Assembly (NCBI GenBank): GCA_913061465.1
Contig: CAJXSU010000017.1
Location: forward strand, 1 to 34,880
Source: an uncultured Flavobacterium sp.
GTDB taxonomy: Bacteria > Bacteroidota > Bacteroidia > Flavobacteriales > Flavobacteriaceae
DNA: 34,880 nucleotides
Reading direction: 5' to 3'
The translations under genes and the position numbers were made by a program. Of the stretch, positions 16,905 to 25,206 are shown piece after piece (the first letter of the stretch is position 1; every line of letters starts with the position of its first letter). The notes under the pieces are model-generated. The model was not told the origin of the DNA and ran no database searches. It saw nothing but the letters and a program-made list of their open reading frames with translations.

Positions 16905-17411
16905 CTAAAACTGGTAGGCTAAACCTAAACCAAAACTAGAAAAACTTCCGTCGTCTGAAATCGAAGAATAATTTAAATTAAAAGATGTTTTATCGCCAAC
17001 TGCATAAGTTATATTTGGTCTTAAATAAAAACCACCTCCTAAACCTTCTGGTGATAAACCTACACCATATCCTACATCAGACCCAACACTAAGTTTATCT
17101 GATACACTGTAATTTAAAACAGTTGCTATTGGAAGCCAAGCATAGTTTCCAAAATCTACCTCTCCTAATTCTACTCCAGCAACTTGACCTAAATCAATAG
17201 TTTTTCCAGAAAAAACTAAATAACTAGCAGATAAACCAAATTTAAAATCTGATTCAGCTCCAAACATATAAGTTGCGCTTAAATTATATGATGTAGAAGT
17301 AAATTCTCCAGCATCACCTGAAGGGATTCCTACCCCCGCACCTAATGAAAACTGGGCATTAGCTGTTAAACAAAAAGTTACTAAAGCAATTGATAATAAT
17401 AATTTTTTCAT
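16905..17411 (-). CDS. Small outer-membrane beta-barrel protein, copy B
   Basis: This is a 168-aa exported barrel protein, paralog of the adjacent copy A. The signal peptide MKKLLLSIALVTFCLTANAQ differs from that of copy A at only three positions. The mature part (SLGAGVGIPSGDAGEF and so on) aligns poorly and ends in GLGLAYQF with a terminal Phe. Gly-rich and aromatic strand patterns support an eight-strand barrel. Each copy has its own hairpin terminator, so they are probably separate transcripts. The leaders share TTTAGTTAAT and an A-rich block. Function is unknown; surface or stress roles are only guesses. Confidence 0.8.
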   Translation of the reverse strand: MKKLLLSIALVTFCLTANAQFSLGAGVGIPSGDAGEFTSTSYNLSATYMFGAESDFKFGLSASYLVFSGKTIDLGQVAGVELGEVDFGNYAWLPIATVLNYSVSDKLSVGSDVGYGVGLSPEGLGGGFYLRPNITYAVGDKTSFNLNYSSISDDGSFSSFGLGLAYQF

Positions 17412-17470
17412 TTTAAAAAATTTTAGTTAATATTTTTATAAATATAGTAAAAAAAATAATTTGAATAACT

Positions 17471-17496
17471 AACTTAAGTTTGAATTACTTAAGTTT
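17471..17496. repeat. Paired AACTTAAGTT-type palindromes upstream of xerD
   Basis: AACTTAAGTT at 17471-17480 is a perfect palindrome. TACTTAAGTT at 17486-17495 repeats it 15 bases on, sharing the 9-mer CTTAAGTTT. The first copy overlaps a TAnnTTTG box. This looks like a possible operator, but AT-rich palindromes can arise by chance. Confidence 0.35.
17475..17482 (+). promoter_or_regulatory. Putative -7 box for xerD
   Basis: TAAGTTTG matches TAnnTTTG and lies 43 bases before the xerD ATG. There is no TTG at -33. The box overlaps the palindromic repeat at 17471. Confidence 0.4.
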
Positions 17497-17525
17497 TAAA
17501 TTTAAAATTATCTTATCTTCATAAT

Positions 17526-18425
17526 ATGAAATGGAATGATTCAATTATTGATTATAGTCACTTTTTAAAAATTGAAAGAGGGCTTTCTTTTCATACCATA
17601 CAAAACTACCTCAGAGACGTAAAAAAACTTATTTCGTTCTTAGAAAAAGAGTATAAACATAGCTCGCCAATAGAAATAAACGAAGAAGTAATTCAGAAAT
17701 TTGTTTACGAAATAGCAAAAGAAATAAGCCCAAGAAGTCAAGCTAGAATTATATCTGGATTGCGAAGTTATTTTGATTATCTAATTTTTGAAAACTATAG
17801 GGAATCAAATCCTACAGACTTAATTGAAGCTCCAAAAATTGGGGTAAAATTACCTGACACCTTATCGGAACAAGAAATTAATAGCTTAATTTCTGCAATT
17901 GACCTTAGCAAAGGAGAAGGAGAAAGAAATAAAGCAATGCTAGAAACTATGTATAGCTGCGGACTAAGAGTAAGCGAGTTAATTCATTTAAAAATTTCAG
18001 ATTTATTCTTTGATGAAGGTTTTATTAAAATTGTAGGTAAAGGAAATAAAGAACGTTTTGTGCCTATTCATTTTAGAGCTCAAAAATATATTATTATGTA
18101 TATGAACGAAATTCGAACACTACTATCTATTAAAAAGGGGTTTGAAGATACTTTATTTTTAAATAGACGCGGTAAATCATTATCAAGGCAAATGATTTTT
18201 ATGATCTTAAAAGATCTTGCTATCAAAATAAATTTAAATAAAAAAATTAGCCCTCATACATTCAGACACTCATTTGCAACACATCTTTTAAAGAACGGAG
18301 CAGATTTAAGAGCCATACAGCAAATGTTAGGTCATGAAAGTATTACTACTACAGAGGTTTATGTTCATTTAGATACTAGTTATTTAAAGAAAATAGTAGA
18401 AAAATATCACCCAATTAAATCTTAA
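17526..18425 (+). CDS. xerD: Tyrosine recombinase XerD/XerC type
   Basis: This is a 299-aa site-specific tyrosine recombinase that resolves chromosome dimers at dif. The N-terminal SAM-like core-binding domain spans about 1-90. The catalytic domain contains Arg148 (CGLRVSE), Lys172 (GKGNKER), His244 and Arg247 (HTFRHSFATHLL), His270 (MLGHESI) and the nucleophile Tyr279 (TTTEVYVH). The length matches XerC/XerD exactly. It is a lone chromosomal gene with no integron or phage genes nearby, so a housekeeping role is most likely. It ends convergent with rny, separated by a hairpin. Confidence 0.93.
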   Translation: MKWNDSIIDYSHFLKIERGLSFHTIQNYLRDVKKLISFLEKEYKHSSPIEINEEVIQKFVYEIAKEISPRSQARIISGLRSYFDYLIFENYRESNPTDLIEAPKIGVKLPDTLSEQEINSLISAIDLSKGEGERNKAMLETMYSCGLRVSELIHLKISDLFFDEGFIKIVGKGNKERFVPIHFRAQKYIIMYMNEIRTLLSIKKGFEDTLFLNRRGKSLSRQMIFMILKDLAIKINLNKKISPHTFRHSFATHLLKNGADLRAIQQMLGHESITTTEVYVHLDTSYLKKIVEKYHPIKS

Positions 18426-18433
18426 ACAAAAAA

Positions 18434-18468
18434 TCCTGCTATTAGACTTTTTTAAGTTAATAACAGGA
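18434..18468. terminator. Bidirectional terminator between xerD and rny
   Basis: TCCTG at 18434 pairs with CAGGA ending at 18468, and the arms continue as imperfect TATTA / TAATA and ACTT / AAGT with a T-rich loop. On the minus strand it is followed by TTTTTTG, so it fits rny best. The T run for xerD is weaker. Confidence 0.65.
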
Positions 18469-18488
18469 AAATATTTTTAAAGAAGAAA

Positions 18489-20054
18489 TTATTTGGCTAC
18501 GTTTACAGCTCTAGTTTCTCTAATTACTGTAACTTTTACTTGACCCGGGTAAGTCATGTCATTTTGTATTTTTTGACTAATACTAAATGATAATTCAGCT
18601 GCTTTAGTGTCATTAACTTTTCCACTTTCAACCATTACACGTAATTCTCGACCTGCTTGTATGGCGTATGCTTTTTGAACACCTGAAAAACCAAAAGCTA
18701 TATCTTCCAAGTCTTTCAATCGTTGAATGTAGGAATCTAATACCTGTCTTCTTGCACCAGGTCTTGCTCCAGAGATCGCATCACATACCTGAACTATAGG
18801 TGCAAATAATGTTTTCATTTCTATTTCATCATGGTGTGCACCGATAGCATTACAAACGTCTTTTTTCTCTCCGTATTTTTCTGCCCATTCCATACCTAAT
18901 AGAGCATGAGGTAATTCACTTTCAGCATCTGGTACCTTACCAATATCATGAAGTAATCCAGCTCTTTTTGCTATTTTTGGATTTAATCCTAATTCAGATG
19001 CCATAATACCACATAAATTGGCAACCTCTCTTGAGTGTTGAAGTAAATTCTGACCATAAGATGATCTGTATTTCATTCTTCCTACGGTTTTAATAAGTTC
19101 AGGATGTAATCCATGAATCCCTAAATCTATGACCGTACGTTTTCCAACCTCTATAATCTCTTGAGTAATTTGCTTTTCTGTTTTGGCGACTACTTCTTCA
19201 ATTCTTGCAGGATGAATCCTTCCATCAGTAACTAATTTGTGCATAGACAACCTAGCTATCTCTCTTCTCACAGGATCAAAACATGAAAGAATAATAGCTT
19301 CCGGAGTATCATCAACAATGATTTCTACACCAGTGGCAGCTTCTAAAGCTCTAATATTCCTTCCCTCTCTTCCAATAATTCTTCCTTTAACATCATCAGA
19401 CTCTAAGTTGAAAACAGATACACAATTTTCAACAGCTTGTTCAACACCTACTCTTTGTATAGTACTTAGCACTACTTTTCTAGCTTCTTGTTCTGCGGTT
19501 AACTTAGCTTCTTCAAGTGTGTTTTGCACAAAACCCATAGCATCAGACTTAGCCTCATCTTTCAAAGAATTTACTAATTCTTTTTTTGCCTCTTCAGCAG
19601 AAAAACCAGAAATCTGTTCCAAAAGATCTACGTGTCTTTTATGAAGTTTTGATACTTCATCATCTTTTTTCTCTAAATATGTTAGTTTATTATTGTAATC
19701 GTTTTCTTTTTGTTCTAAAGAGTTATTTAAACGTTTGGTTTTATCAACTTCAGATTGTATTTGAGATTCTTTATCTCTTGTCCTTTTTTCTATATCTGAA
19801 ATTTTCTTTTCTCTGTTTAATATGACTTTTTCATGCTCAGATTTTAATTCTATGAATTTCTCTTTTGCTTGTAATATTTTGTCTTTTTTTAATGCCTCTG
19901 CTTCAATTTTAGCTTCCTTAAGAAGAGAATTTGTCTCTTTTTTTGTCGCATCTAAAATTTTATTTGCTTTAGATTTTTCTGAAAATTTTGCTATTATTAA
20001 TCCTATTATTATTCCTACTAGTCCTGCTAATGCAGGAAATATCATCTGGTCCAT
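18489..20054 (-). CDS. rny: Ribonuclease Y
   Basis: This is a 521-aa membrane-anchored endoribonuclease that starts mRNA decay. It has an N-terminal transmembrane helix (about 5-22) and a long charged coiled coil (about 25-170). A KH domain follows with [20 protein letters not shown]. The HD domain holds [10 protein letters not shown] and AIGAHHDE, the metal-binding His-Asp pairs. The length matches the family. It is the last gene of a minus-strand unit that runs coiled-coil protein, zapA, 6S-like RNA, rny. The RNA ends about 17 bases before the ATG, so rny may depend partly on read-through of the RNA's hairpin end. Confidence 0.95.
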   Translation of the reverse strand: MDQMIFPALAGLVGIIIGLIIAKFSEKSKANKILDATKKETNSLLKEAKIEAEALKKDKILQAKEKFIELKSEHEKVILNREKKISDIEKRTRDKESQIQSEVDKTKRLNNSLEQKENDYNNKLTYLEKKDDEVSKLHKRHVDLLEQISGFSAEEAKKELVNSLKDEAKSDAMGFVQNTLEEAKLTAEQEARKVVLSTIQRVGVEQAVENCVSVFNLESDDVKGRIIGREGRNIRALEAATGVEIIVDDTPEAIILSCFDPVRREIARLSMHKLVTDGRIHPARIEEVVAKTEKQITQEIIEVGKRTVIDLGIHGLHPELIKTVGRMKYRSSYGQNLLQHSREVANLCGIMASELGLNPKIAKRAGLLHDIGKVPDAESELPHALLGMEWAEKYGEKKDVCNAIGAHHDEIEMKTLFAPIVQVCDAISGARPGARRQVLDSYIQRLKDLEDIAFGFSGVQKAYAIQAGRELRVMVESGKVNDTKAAELSFSISQKIQNDMTYPGQVKVTVIRETRAVNVAK

Positions 20055-20070
20055 AATTTTGATTCGTTTG

Positions 20071-20258
20071 TATAAAAAGCCTACAGTAGTGAGGTTTATA
20101 TAAACTCCATTATGACATGTATAGAACTAACTAGCTGATCAAGGATCCTCCTGGCAAAGAAAAAAAATTCAATACCTAAGGCTTGCTTTAGCAACTAAGA
20201 CTTGTCCTTCATAATAGTTTAGCGTTGAGTTTATCAAACAAATAACTAATGTAGGCAG
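20071..20258 (-). ncRNA. ssrS: 6S RNA of the 6S-Flavo type
   Basis: This is a non-coding RNA of about 188 nt on the minus strand between zapA and rny. Three nested long-range stems can form in the right order. GCCTACA (20250-20256) pairs with TGTAGGC (20079-20085), AAACTC (20227-20232) with GAGTTT (20102-20107), and ATTATGA (20209-20215) with TCATAAT (20109-20115). An internal TTGC-TAAA-GCAA hairpin sits in the middle. The closing stem is followed by TTTTT, ending the transcript. The rod shape with a large central region, the length and the position next to zapA all fit 6S RNA, which binds housekeeping RNA polymerase. Identity with the Rfam 6S-Flavo family is from memory. Confidence 0.78.
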
Positions 20259-20282
20259 TGTATTATTGTATTGAAAGAGTAC

Positions 20283-20573
20283 TTATTCTAAATAATGGCT
20301 AACCATTTTGGTGAGTTCATTAATTTTATCAAACGCTTCATTGTTGATTTCCTTTGTATCTAAGGAGGATATTTCAAGTTTAGATGCAAATTGCAATGCA
20401 CACATGGCTAAAACATCTTGCTTGTCACTCACAGCATAATTATTTTCATAATTACTGATAAGTTGATTAATATTTGTAGCAGCTTTTCGCATACCTTCTT
20501 CTTCGATCGTGTTATTAACACTCAAAGGATATGATCTTCCGGCTATAACTAAATTAATCTTTAATTTTCCCAC
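20283..20573 (-). CDS. zapA: Cell division protein ZapA
   Basis: This is a 96-aa ZapA-family protein that bundles FtsZ filaments at the division site. LKINLVIAGRSYPLSV is the N-terminal beta hairpin typical of ZapA. NTIEEEGMRKAATNINQLI and DVLAMCALQFASKLE form the helical part, ending in a short C-terminal helix. The length is close to the usual 95-110. It follows a 96-aa coiled-coil gene by 17 bases and precedes the 6S-like RNA, so all are probably made from the promoter near 20908. Confidence 0.9.
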   Translation of the reverse strand: MGKLKINLVIAGRSYPLSVNNTIEEEGMRKAATNINQLISNYENNYAVSDKQDVLAMCALQFASKLEISSLDTKEINNEAFDKINELTKMVSHYLE

Positions 20574-20590
20574 AATACAAATAAATTATA

Positions 20591-20881
20591 TTATTCGTTC
20601 AATTGAACGATACATTTATCGATTTCTCGAATTAAAGCATTTATTTTAAATTTCGTATCTCTTGTACTATTATTACTACCTTCTATAGTTTTAGCAATTT
20701 TCAACAACTTAAATTCTTTTTCTCGTTGCTCTAATAATTGCTTGTTCTCCAAAAGTTCATGATGTAATTTTGATGTATTTTGAAGTAGTAATTGATTTTC
20801 TTTTAATAAAAAATCATAATTAGAAAGTAAATTTTTTAATTTTTTCTCTAATAAATTAACTGCTTCTGTAGTATTAGTCAT
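20591..20881 (-). CDS. Small coiled-coil protein upstream of zapA
   Basis: This is a 96-aa protein that is almost entirely predicted coiled coil: LLEKKLKNLLSNYDFLLKEN and onward show heptads of Leu and Ile with many Lys, Glu and Gln. No catalytic motif, signal peptide or membrane segment is seen. It is the first gene of the unit with zapA, 17 bases upstream. The size and composition resemble ZapB, the coiled-coil partner of ZapA in gammaproteobacteria, but sequence homology cannot be claimed. A division-site scaffold that works with ZapA is a reasonable inference. Confidence 0.75.
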   Translation of the reverse strand: MTNTTEAVNLLEKKLKNLLSNYDFLLKENQLLLQNTSKLHHELLENKQLLEQREKEFKLLKIAKTIEGSNNSTRDTKFKINALIREIDKCIVQLNE

Positions 20882-20907
20882 TAAACTTTTAAATAAAAAC
20901 TATACTT

Positions 20908-20938
20908 CAAAGTTAACATTCTGTTTTTTAACAAACAA
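20908..20938 (-). promoter_or_regulatory. Promoter of the coiled-coil/zapA/6S/rny unit
   Basis: On the minus strand TTG (20938-20936) lies 20 bases upstream of TAACTTTG (20915-20908), a good fit to TTG / TAnnTTTG with standard spacing. Initiation a few bases downstream would give a leader of about 20 bases before the ATG at 20881. Confidence 0.6.
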
Positions 20939-21037
20939 CTATTTATAGATTTAATAAAAAAACACAAAAAAATAATTAAAATTCATAGTTAAATGATTTA
21001 AATAGTTTTCTTAATTTGGTAGAAAAATTATTGTAAT

Positions 21038-22729
21038 TTGAAGAAGATCATTTTTTTATTCTTTTTGGCGAGTATTACCTCATTTGCTCAAAACAACTAT
21101 CCATCAGACTATTTCAGAAGTCCTTTAGATATCCCTTTACGCCTTGCTGGAACTTTTGGAGAATTGAGAAATAACCATTTTCATGCTGGAATAGACATAA
21201 AAACAAATCGTAGAACAGGTTTGCCTGTTTATGCAACAGCAGACGGGTACATATCAAGAATAAAGGTCGCTATCTGGGGGTATGGAAAAGTGATATACAT
21301 AAATCATTCTAACGGCTTTACTACAGTGTACGCACACTTAAATAAATTTGGTAATGGTATCCAAGAGTATGTTAAAAGTATCCAATATGAGAAAAAGAGC
21401 TATGAAACAGGTAATATTTTTCTGAAAGAAAACCAAATTAAAGTAACCAAAGGCCAAATAATTGGCTATTCAGGCAGAACTGGTGGTTTTGTTGCGCCAC
21501 ATTTACATTACGAAATAAGAAATACCAAAACAGAGAAAATTATAAATCCGTTGTTGCTTGGAATAAAAATTCAAGATTCAATCGCTCCAAAAATAAAAAA
21601 ACTGATTGCTTATCCAATGGGTTCTGACTCTAGAATCAATAGAAGTTTGAAAAATCAGAGTTTATCCATAAAAAAAGATTCTCTAAACAACTATATTGCA
21701 AATAGATTAAGTGCTTCAGGAAAAATTGGTTTTGGGGTTAATGTTTATGATTTATTAGGAAAAGAGTTAAATAAAAATGGTATTTATAGCCTCGAAATGA
21801 AAATTAATGGGATTAGACATTATTACCATGATGTAGAAACGTTTTCTTTTTCTGAAAGTAAATTTATAAACCTTCTAATAGACTATGAATATTACTCAAA
21901 ATATAAAAGTAGAATACAAAAAACCTTTAGAGAGAAAGAAAATAAACTTAGCATATACAAGGATTTAATTGAAGAAGGTGGTATCACTATTAATGAAGGG
22001 TTAAATTATCAAGTTGAAATAATAGCTAAAGATTTTATAGGTAATAGTTCGTCTCTCAAAATTCCTGTGGTAGGACTAAAAAGTGAATCTATATTGAACC
22101 AAGAAAGAGATACCACTGCTTATAAAATTGTAAAAAAGGAATTTCAAAAGTTTTCTAAAAATGGTGTAACCATAGCCTTTCCTAAAAATACTTTTTATAA
22201 GGATCTTTTTTTAAATTTTTCTGTTAATGATAGAATTGCGACTATTCACAAACCTATAATTCCACTGGATAAAAAGTTTACAATTACATTTGATAGTATC
22301 ATGTACAAAAAATCTGAAGTAAATCACATCTATATTGCTAATATGAACAATAAAAAGTACCCATACTATATGGATACTAGGAAAAAAAGTGATAAATTAT
22401 TTACAACAACCAAAACTTTAGGAAAGTATGGATTACTAATTGATAATCAGATACCTAAAATTTATAATTCTAATTTTAAAGACAATGATTGGATGAGTCG
22501 TTTGAGATATTTAACTATTAAAATTTCAGATTCACAATCTGGAATAAAATCTTATGAAGCTTCCATAGATAATGAGTGGATATTAATGGAGTATGATGTT
22601 AAAAAGAAAAGATTATCTTATGATTTTAGAGATAAAAAATTGGTAGGAAGCAAACATATCTTTAAACTTGTAGTCTCTGATAACGTTGGGAATACGAATA
22701 CCTATAAATCTACGTTCTACAGAAAGTAA
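21038..22729 (+). CDS. LytM/M23 family metallopeptidase
   Basis: This is a 563-aa exported endopeptidase, probably cutting peptidoglycan cross-bridges. The start is TTG at 21038, giving a signal peptide ending near SFAQN. The LytM domain comes first (about 20-170): HFHAGIDI has the zinc ligands His49 and Asp53, and APHLHYEI has His155 and His157. All ligands are present, so it should be active. Residues 200-560 form beta-rich, Ig-like regions with DNVGNTN near the end. It is divergent from the zapA unit and 11 bases upstream of a TonB-dependent receptor, so an envelope or division role is plausible. Confidence 0.87.
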   Translation: MKKIIFLFFLASITSFAQNNYPSDYFRSPLDIPLRLAGTFGELRNNHFHAGIDIKTNRRTGLPVYATADGYISRIKVAIWGYGKVIYINHSNGFTTVYAHLNKFGNGIQEYVKSIQYEKKSYETGNIFLKENQIKVTKGQIIGYSGRTGGFVAPHLHYEIRNTKTEKIINPLLLGIKIQDSIAPKIKKLIAYPMGSDSRINRSLKNQSLSIKKDSLNNYIANRLSASGKIGFGVNVYDLLGKELNKNGIYSLEMKINGIRHYYHDVETFSFSESKFINLLIDYEYYSKYKSRIQKTFREKENKLSIYKDLIEEGGITINEGLNYQVEIIAKDFIGNSSSLKIPVVGLKSESILNQERDTTAYKIVKKEFQKFSKNGVTIAFPKNTFYKDLFLNFSVNDRIATIHKPIIPLDKKFTITFDSIMYKKSEVNHIYIANMNNKKYPYYMDTRKKSDKLFTTTKTLGKYGLLIDNQIPKIYNSNFKDNDWMSRLRYLTIKISDSQSGIKSYEASIDNEWILMEYDVKKKRLSYDFRDKKLVGSKHIFKLVVSDNVGNTNTYKSTFYRK

Positions 22730-22740
22730 AAACTTAATTT

Positions 22741-25191
22741 GTGAAAAAAATATTACTAATATTATTTTTATTTCCCACAATTGTATGGGGTCAAAAGACC
22801 TCAATTATTAAAGGTTTTGTTAAAGACTCCAACAATAATTCTATTGAAAATGTTTCTGTTCAATATGGAGGTACAGGAACTACTACTAATGCTAGTGGCT
22901 ATTATCAAATTCGTATTCCATTAAATATTAAAATTACATTAGAATTTAGTCATGTAGGTTTTAAATCACTCAACAAAGAGTTCTTCACCAAAAAAAGAAA
23001 TATAATTCGATTTTCCCCAGTTTTAATCTCAGAAAATGAAGTTTTAGAAGAAGTTGTTATAAAAAATGAAATAAAAGATGCACAAGGAGTAACAACTTTT
23101 AAAGCCAAAGATATTCAAAGAATTCCTGGGGCTAATTCAGGAATAGAGACACTTTTAATGACATTACCAGGAGTAAGCAATAATAATGAGTTAAGTACTC
23201 AGTATAATGTTCGTGGGGGGAATTTTGACGAAAACCTAGTATATGTTAACGGAATAGAAATTTACCGCCCATTTTTAGTGAGATCTGGTCAACAAGAGGG
23301 ATTAAGTTTTGTGAATTCAACCATGGTTCAAAATATTAACTTTTCTGCTGGTGGATTTCAAGCTAAATATGGTGATAAACTTTCATCGGTATTAGATATA
23401 ACTTATAGAAAACCAACAGAATTTTCTGCTTCAGTAAAAGCTAGTCTTCTAGGAAGTAGCATTACTGTTGAAGATGTTTTTTTAGATAATAAATTAACTG
23501 CTATTGTTGGAGTTAGATATAGAGATAATAGTTTATTTGTAAACGCTAAACAGATAGAAACAAATTTTAAACCTCGTTTTACAGATGTTCAAACTTTTTT
23601 GTCTTATGAGAAAAATAAAAAACTTAGCTTAAATTTCTTAGGTAATTTTTCTTTAAATAAATATGATTATCAGCCTGTAACAAGAAGAACAAGGTTTGGA
23701 ACTGTTTCTGATCCTTTAGAATTAATTGTATTTTACGATGGTCAAGAAAAAGACACATATCTAACTGCATTTGGTGCTTTGAGCGCTAATTATCAAGTTA
23801 ATGACAATTTTGAACTAACAGGTACTGTTAGCGCTTTTAATACTCAAGAAGAAGAATATTTTGATATTGCTGCATCCTATAATCTTGGTGAAGTAGATTC
23901 AAATATTGGATCAGAAACATTTGGTGATGTAACCTTTTCTGAAGGAATAGGCTCTCAATTAAACCATTCTAGAAATGATTTAGATGCTCTAATTACTAAC
24001 GTACAAATAAAGGGAACTTACAAGAAAAATGAAAACCAAATCGATTTTGGAATTAAATATCAATCAGAAAACATTAAAGATCGAATTAGAGAATGGGAAA
24101 TTATTGACTCTGTTGGATTTTCAGTTAGACCTCTAAACCTAGGGTTTATTAATGATCAACCTTATAATCCATACACAGGACCAATTGAGCCATTTCAAAA
24201 TATAAGATCGGAAAACAAATTAAATATAAATCGATTTTCTGGATTTTTTCAATACAGTAAAAAAGGATTTATTGGAGATCATAAAATTTGGTGGAATCTT
24301 GGAGTTCGAGGCCATCTTTGGTCTGTAAATGCTAATCAAAATAATAGTACAAGTCAGTTTATTTTTAGTCCAAGGGCTCAGTTTGCTATTAAACCTAATT
24401 GGGAAAAAGACATGTTGTTTAGAGTTTCAGGAGGTGTTTATTCTCAACCACCTTTTTACAAAGAACTACGTAATTTTAAAGGAGAAATTATTCCAAACAT
24501 AAAAGCTCAAAAATCTATTCATATGGTTTTAGGAGGCGATTACAGCTTTATAATGTGGGATAGACCATTTAAATTAACTACAGAATTATATTATAAAAAC
24601 TTATCTAATATAAATCCTTACAGTGTAGATAATGTTAGAATTAGATATCAGGCTAACAACAATGCAAAAGGATATGCAACTGGTATAGATGTTAGACTTA
24701 ACGGTGAGTTTGTTCCTGGAAACGAAAGTTGGGTTAGTTTAGGTATACTAAAAACTGAAGAAAACATTGACAATCGTGGATACATCGCTAGACCTTCTGA
24801 TCAAAGGTTTAAACTAGGGATCTTATTTCAAGATTATGTACCAAACCTACCCGATTTGAAAGCCTATTTAAATTTGGTGTATAATTCTGGTGTTCCTGGT
24901 GGAGCACCCTCCTATGCCGACCCCTATAATTTTCAAAATAGATTAAGAGATTATAGACGTGCAGATTTAGGAGTATTATATATTTTTACAGATGCAAATA
25001 AGAAGTTTTTAACAGGATTTCTAAGTAAGTTCAAAGAATTTACAGTAGGTTTAGAGCTATTCAATATGTTTGATATTCAAAATTCAATTACCAATACTTG
25101 GGTAAGAGATGTCGCAACAAAGAATCAATTTGGAGTTCCTAATTACTTGTCTGGTAGAATTTTAAATCTTAGGATAGGTCTAAAATTCTAA
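22741..25191 (+). CDS. TonB-dependent receptor with CarboxypepD_reg domain
   Basis: This is an 816-aa outer-membrane receptor. The start is GTG at 22741, giving the signal peptide MKKILLILFLFPTIVWGQ. A carboxypeptidase-regulatory-like domain (about 22-100) is followed by the plug (QRIPGANSGIETLLMTLPGV, then YNVRGGNFDENLVYVNGIEI) and a 22-strand-type barrel ending in LNLRIGLKF with a terminal Phe. It lacks a SusD partner, so it is not a classic glycan-uptake SusCD pair. The ligand is unknown. It follows the M23 gene by 11 bases and is surely co-transcribed with it. Its 3' end is only 15 bases from the convergent bcp gene. Confidence 0.9.
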   Translation: MKKILLILFLFPTIVWGQKTSIIKGFVKDSNNNSIENVSVQYGGTGTTTNASGYYQIRIPLNIKITLEFSHVGFKSLNKEFFTKKRNIIRFSPVLISENEVLEEVVIKNEIKDAQGVTTFKAKDIQRIPGANSGIETLLMTLPGVSNNNELSTQYNVRGGNFDENLVYVNGIEIYRPFLVRSGQQEGLSFVNSTMVQNINFSAGGFQAKYGDKLSSVLDITYRKPTEFSASVKASLLGSSITVEDVFLDNKLTAIVGVRYRDNSLFVNAKQIETNFKPRFTDVQTFLSYEKNKKLSLNFLGNFSLNKYDYQPVTRRTRFGTVSDPLELIVFYDGQEKDTYLTAFGALSANYQVNDNFELTGTVSAFNTQEEEYFDIAASYNLGEVDSNIGSETFGDVTFSEGIGSQLNHSRNDLDALITNVQIKGTYKKNENQIDFGIKYQSENIKDRIREWEIIDSVGFSVRPLNLGFINDQPYNPYTGPIEPFQNIRSENKLNINRFSGFFQYSKKGFIGDHKIWWNLGVRGHLWSVNANQNNSTSQFIFSPRAQFAIKPNWEKDMLFRVSGGVYSQPPFYKELRNFKGEIIPNIKAQKSIHMVLGGDYSFIMWDRPFKLTTELYYKNLSNINPYSVDNVRIRYQANNNAKGYATGIDVRLNGEFVPGNESWVSLGILKTEENIDNRGYIARPSDQRFKLGILFQDYVPNLPDLKAYLNLVYNSGVPGGAPSYADPYNFQNRLRDYRRADLGVLYIFTDANKKFLTGFLSKFKEFTVGLELFNMFDIQNSITNTWVRDVATKNQFGVPNYLSGRILNLRIGLKF

Positions 25192-25206
25192 ATAATTAAA
25201 TCTAAA

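Noticed and set aside
17526..18425. XerD-type recombinase as a sign of an integrative element.
   Set aside because: It has standard XerC/D length, no attachment-site repeats, no tRNA next to it and no cargo genes. The neighbours are housekeeping genes.
19586..20103. Plus-strand frames of 79 and 93 codons over the rny 5' region.
   Set aside because: They are antisense to the well-conserved coiled coil of RNase Y and to the 6S-like RNA, with Cys/Phe/Ser-rich antisense composition.
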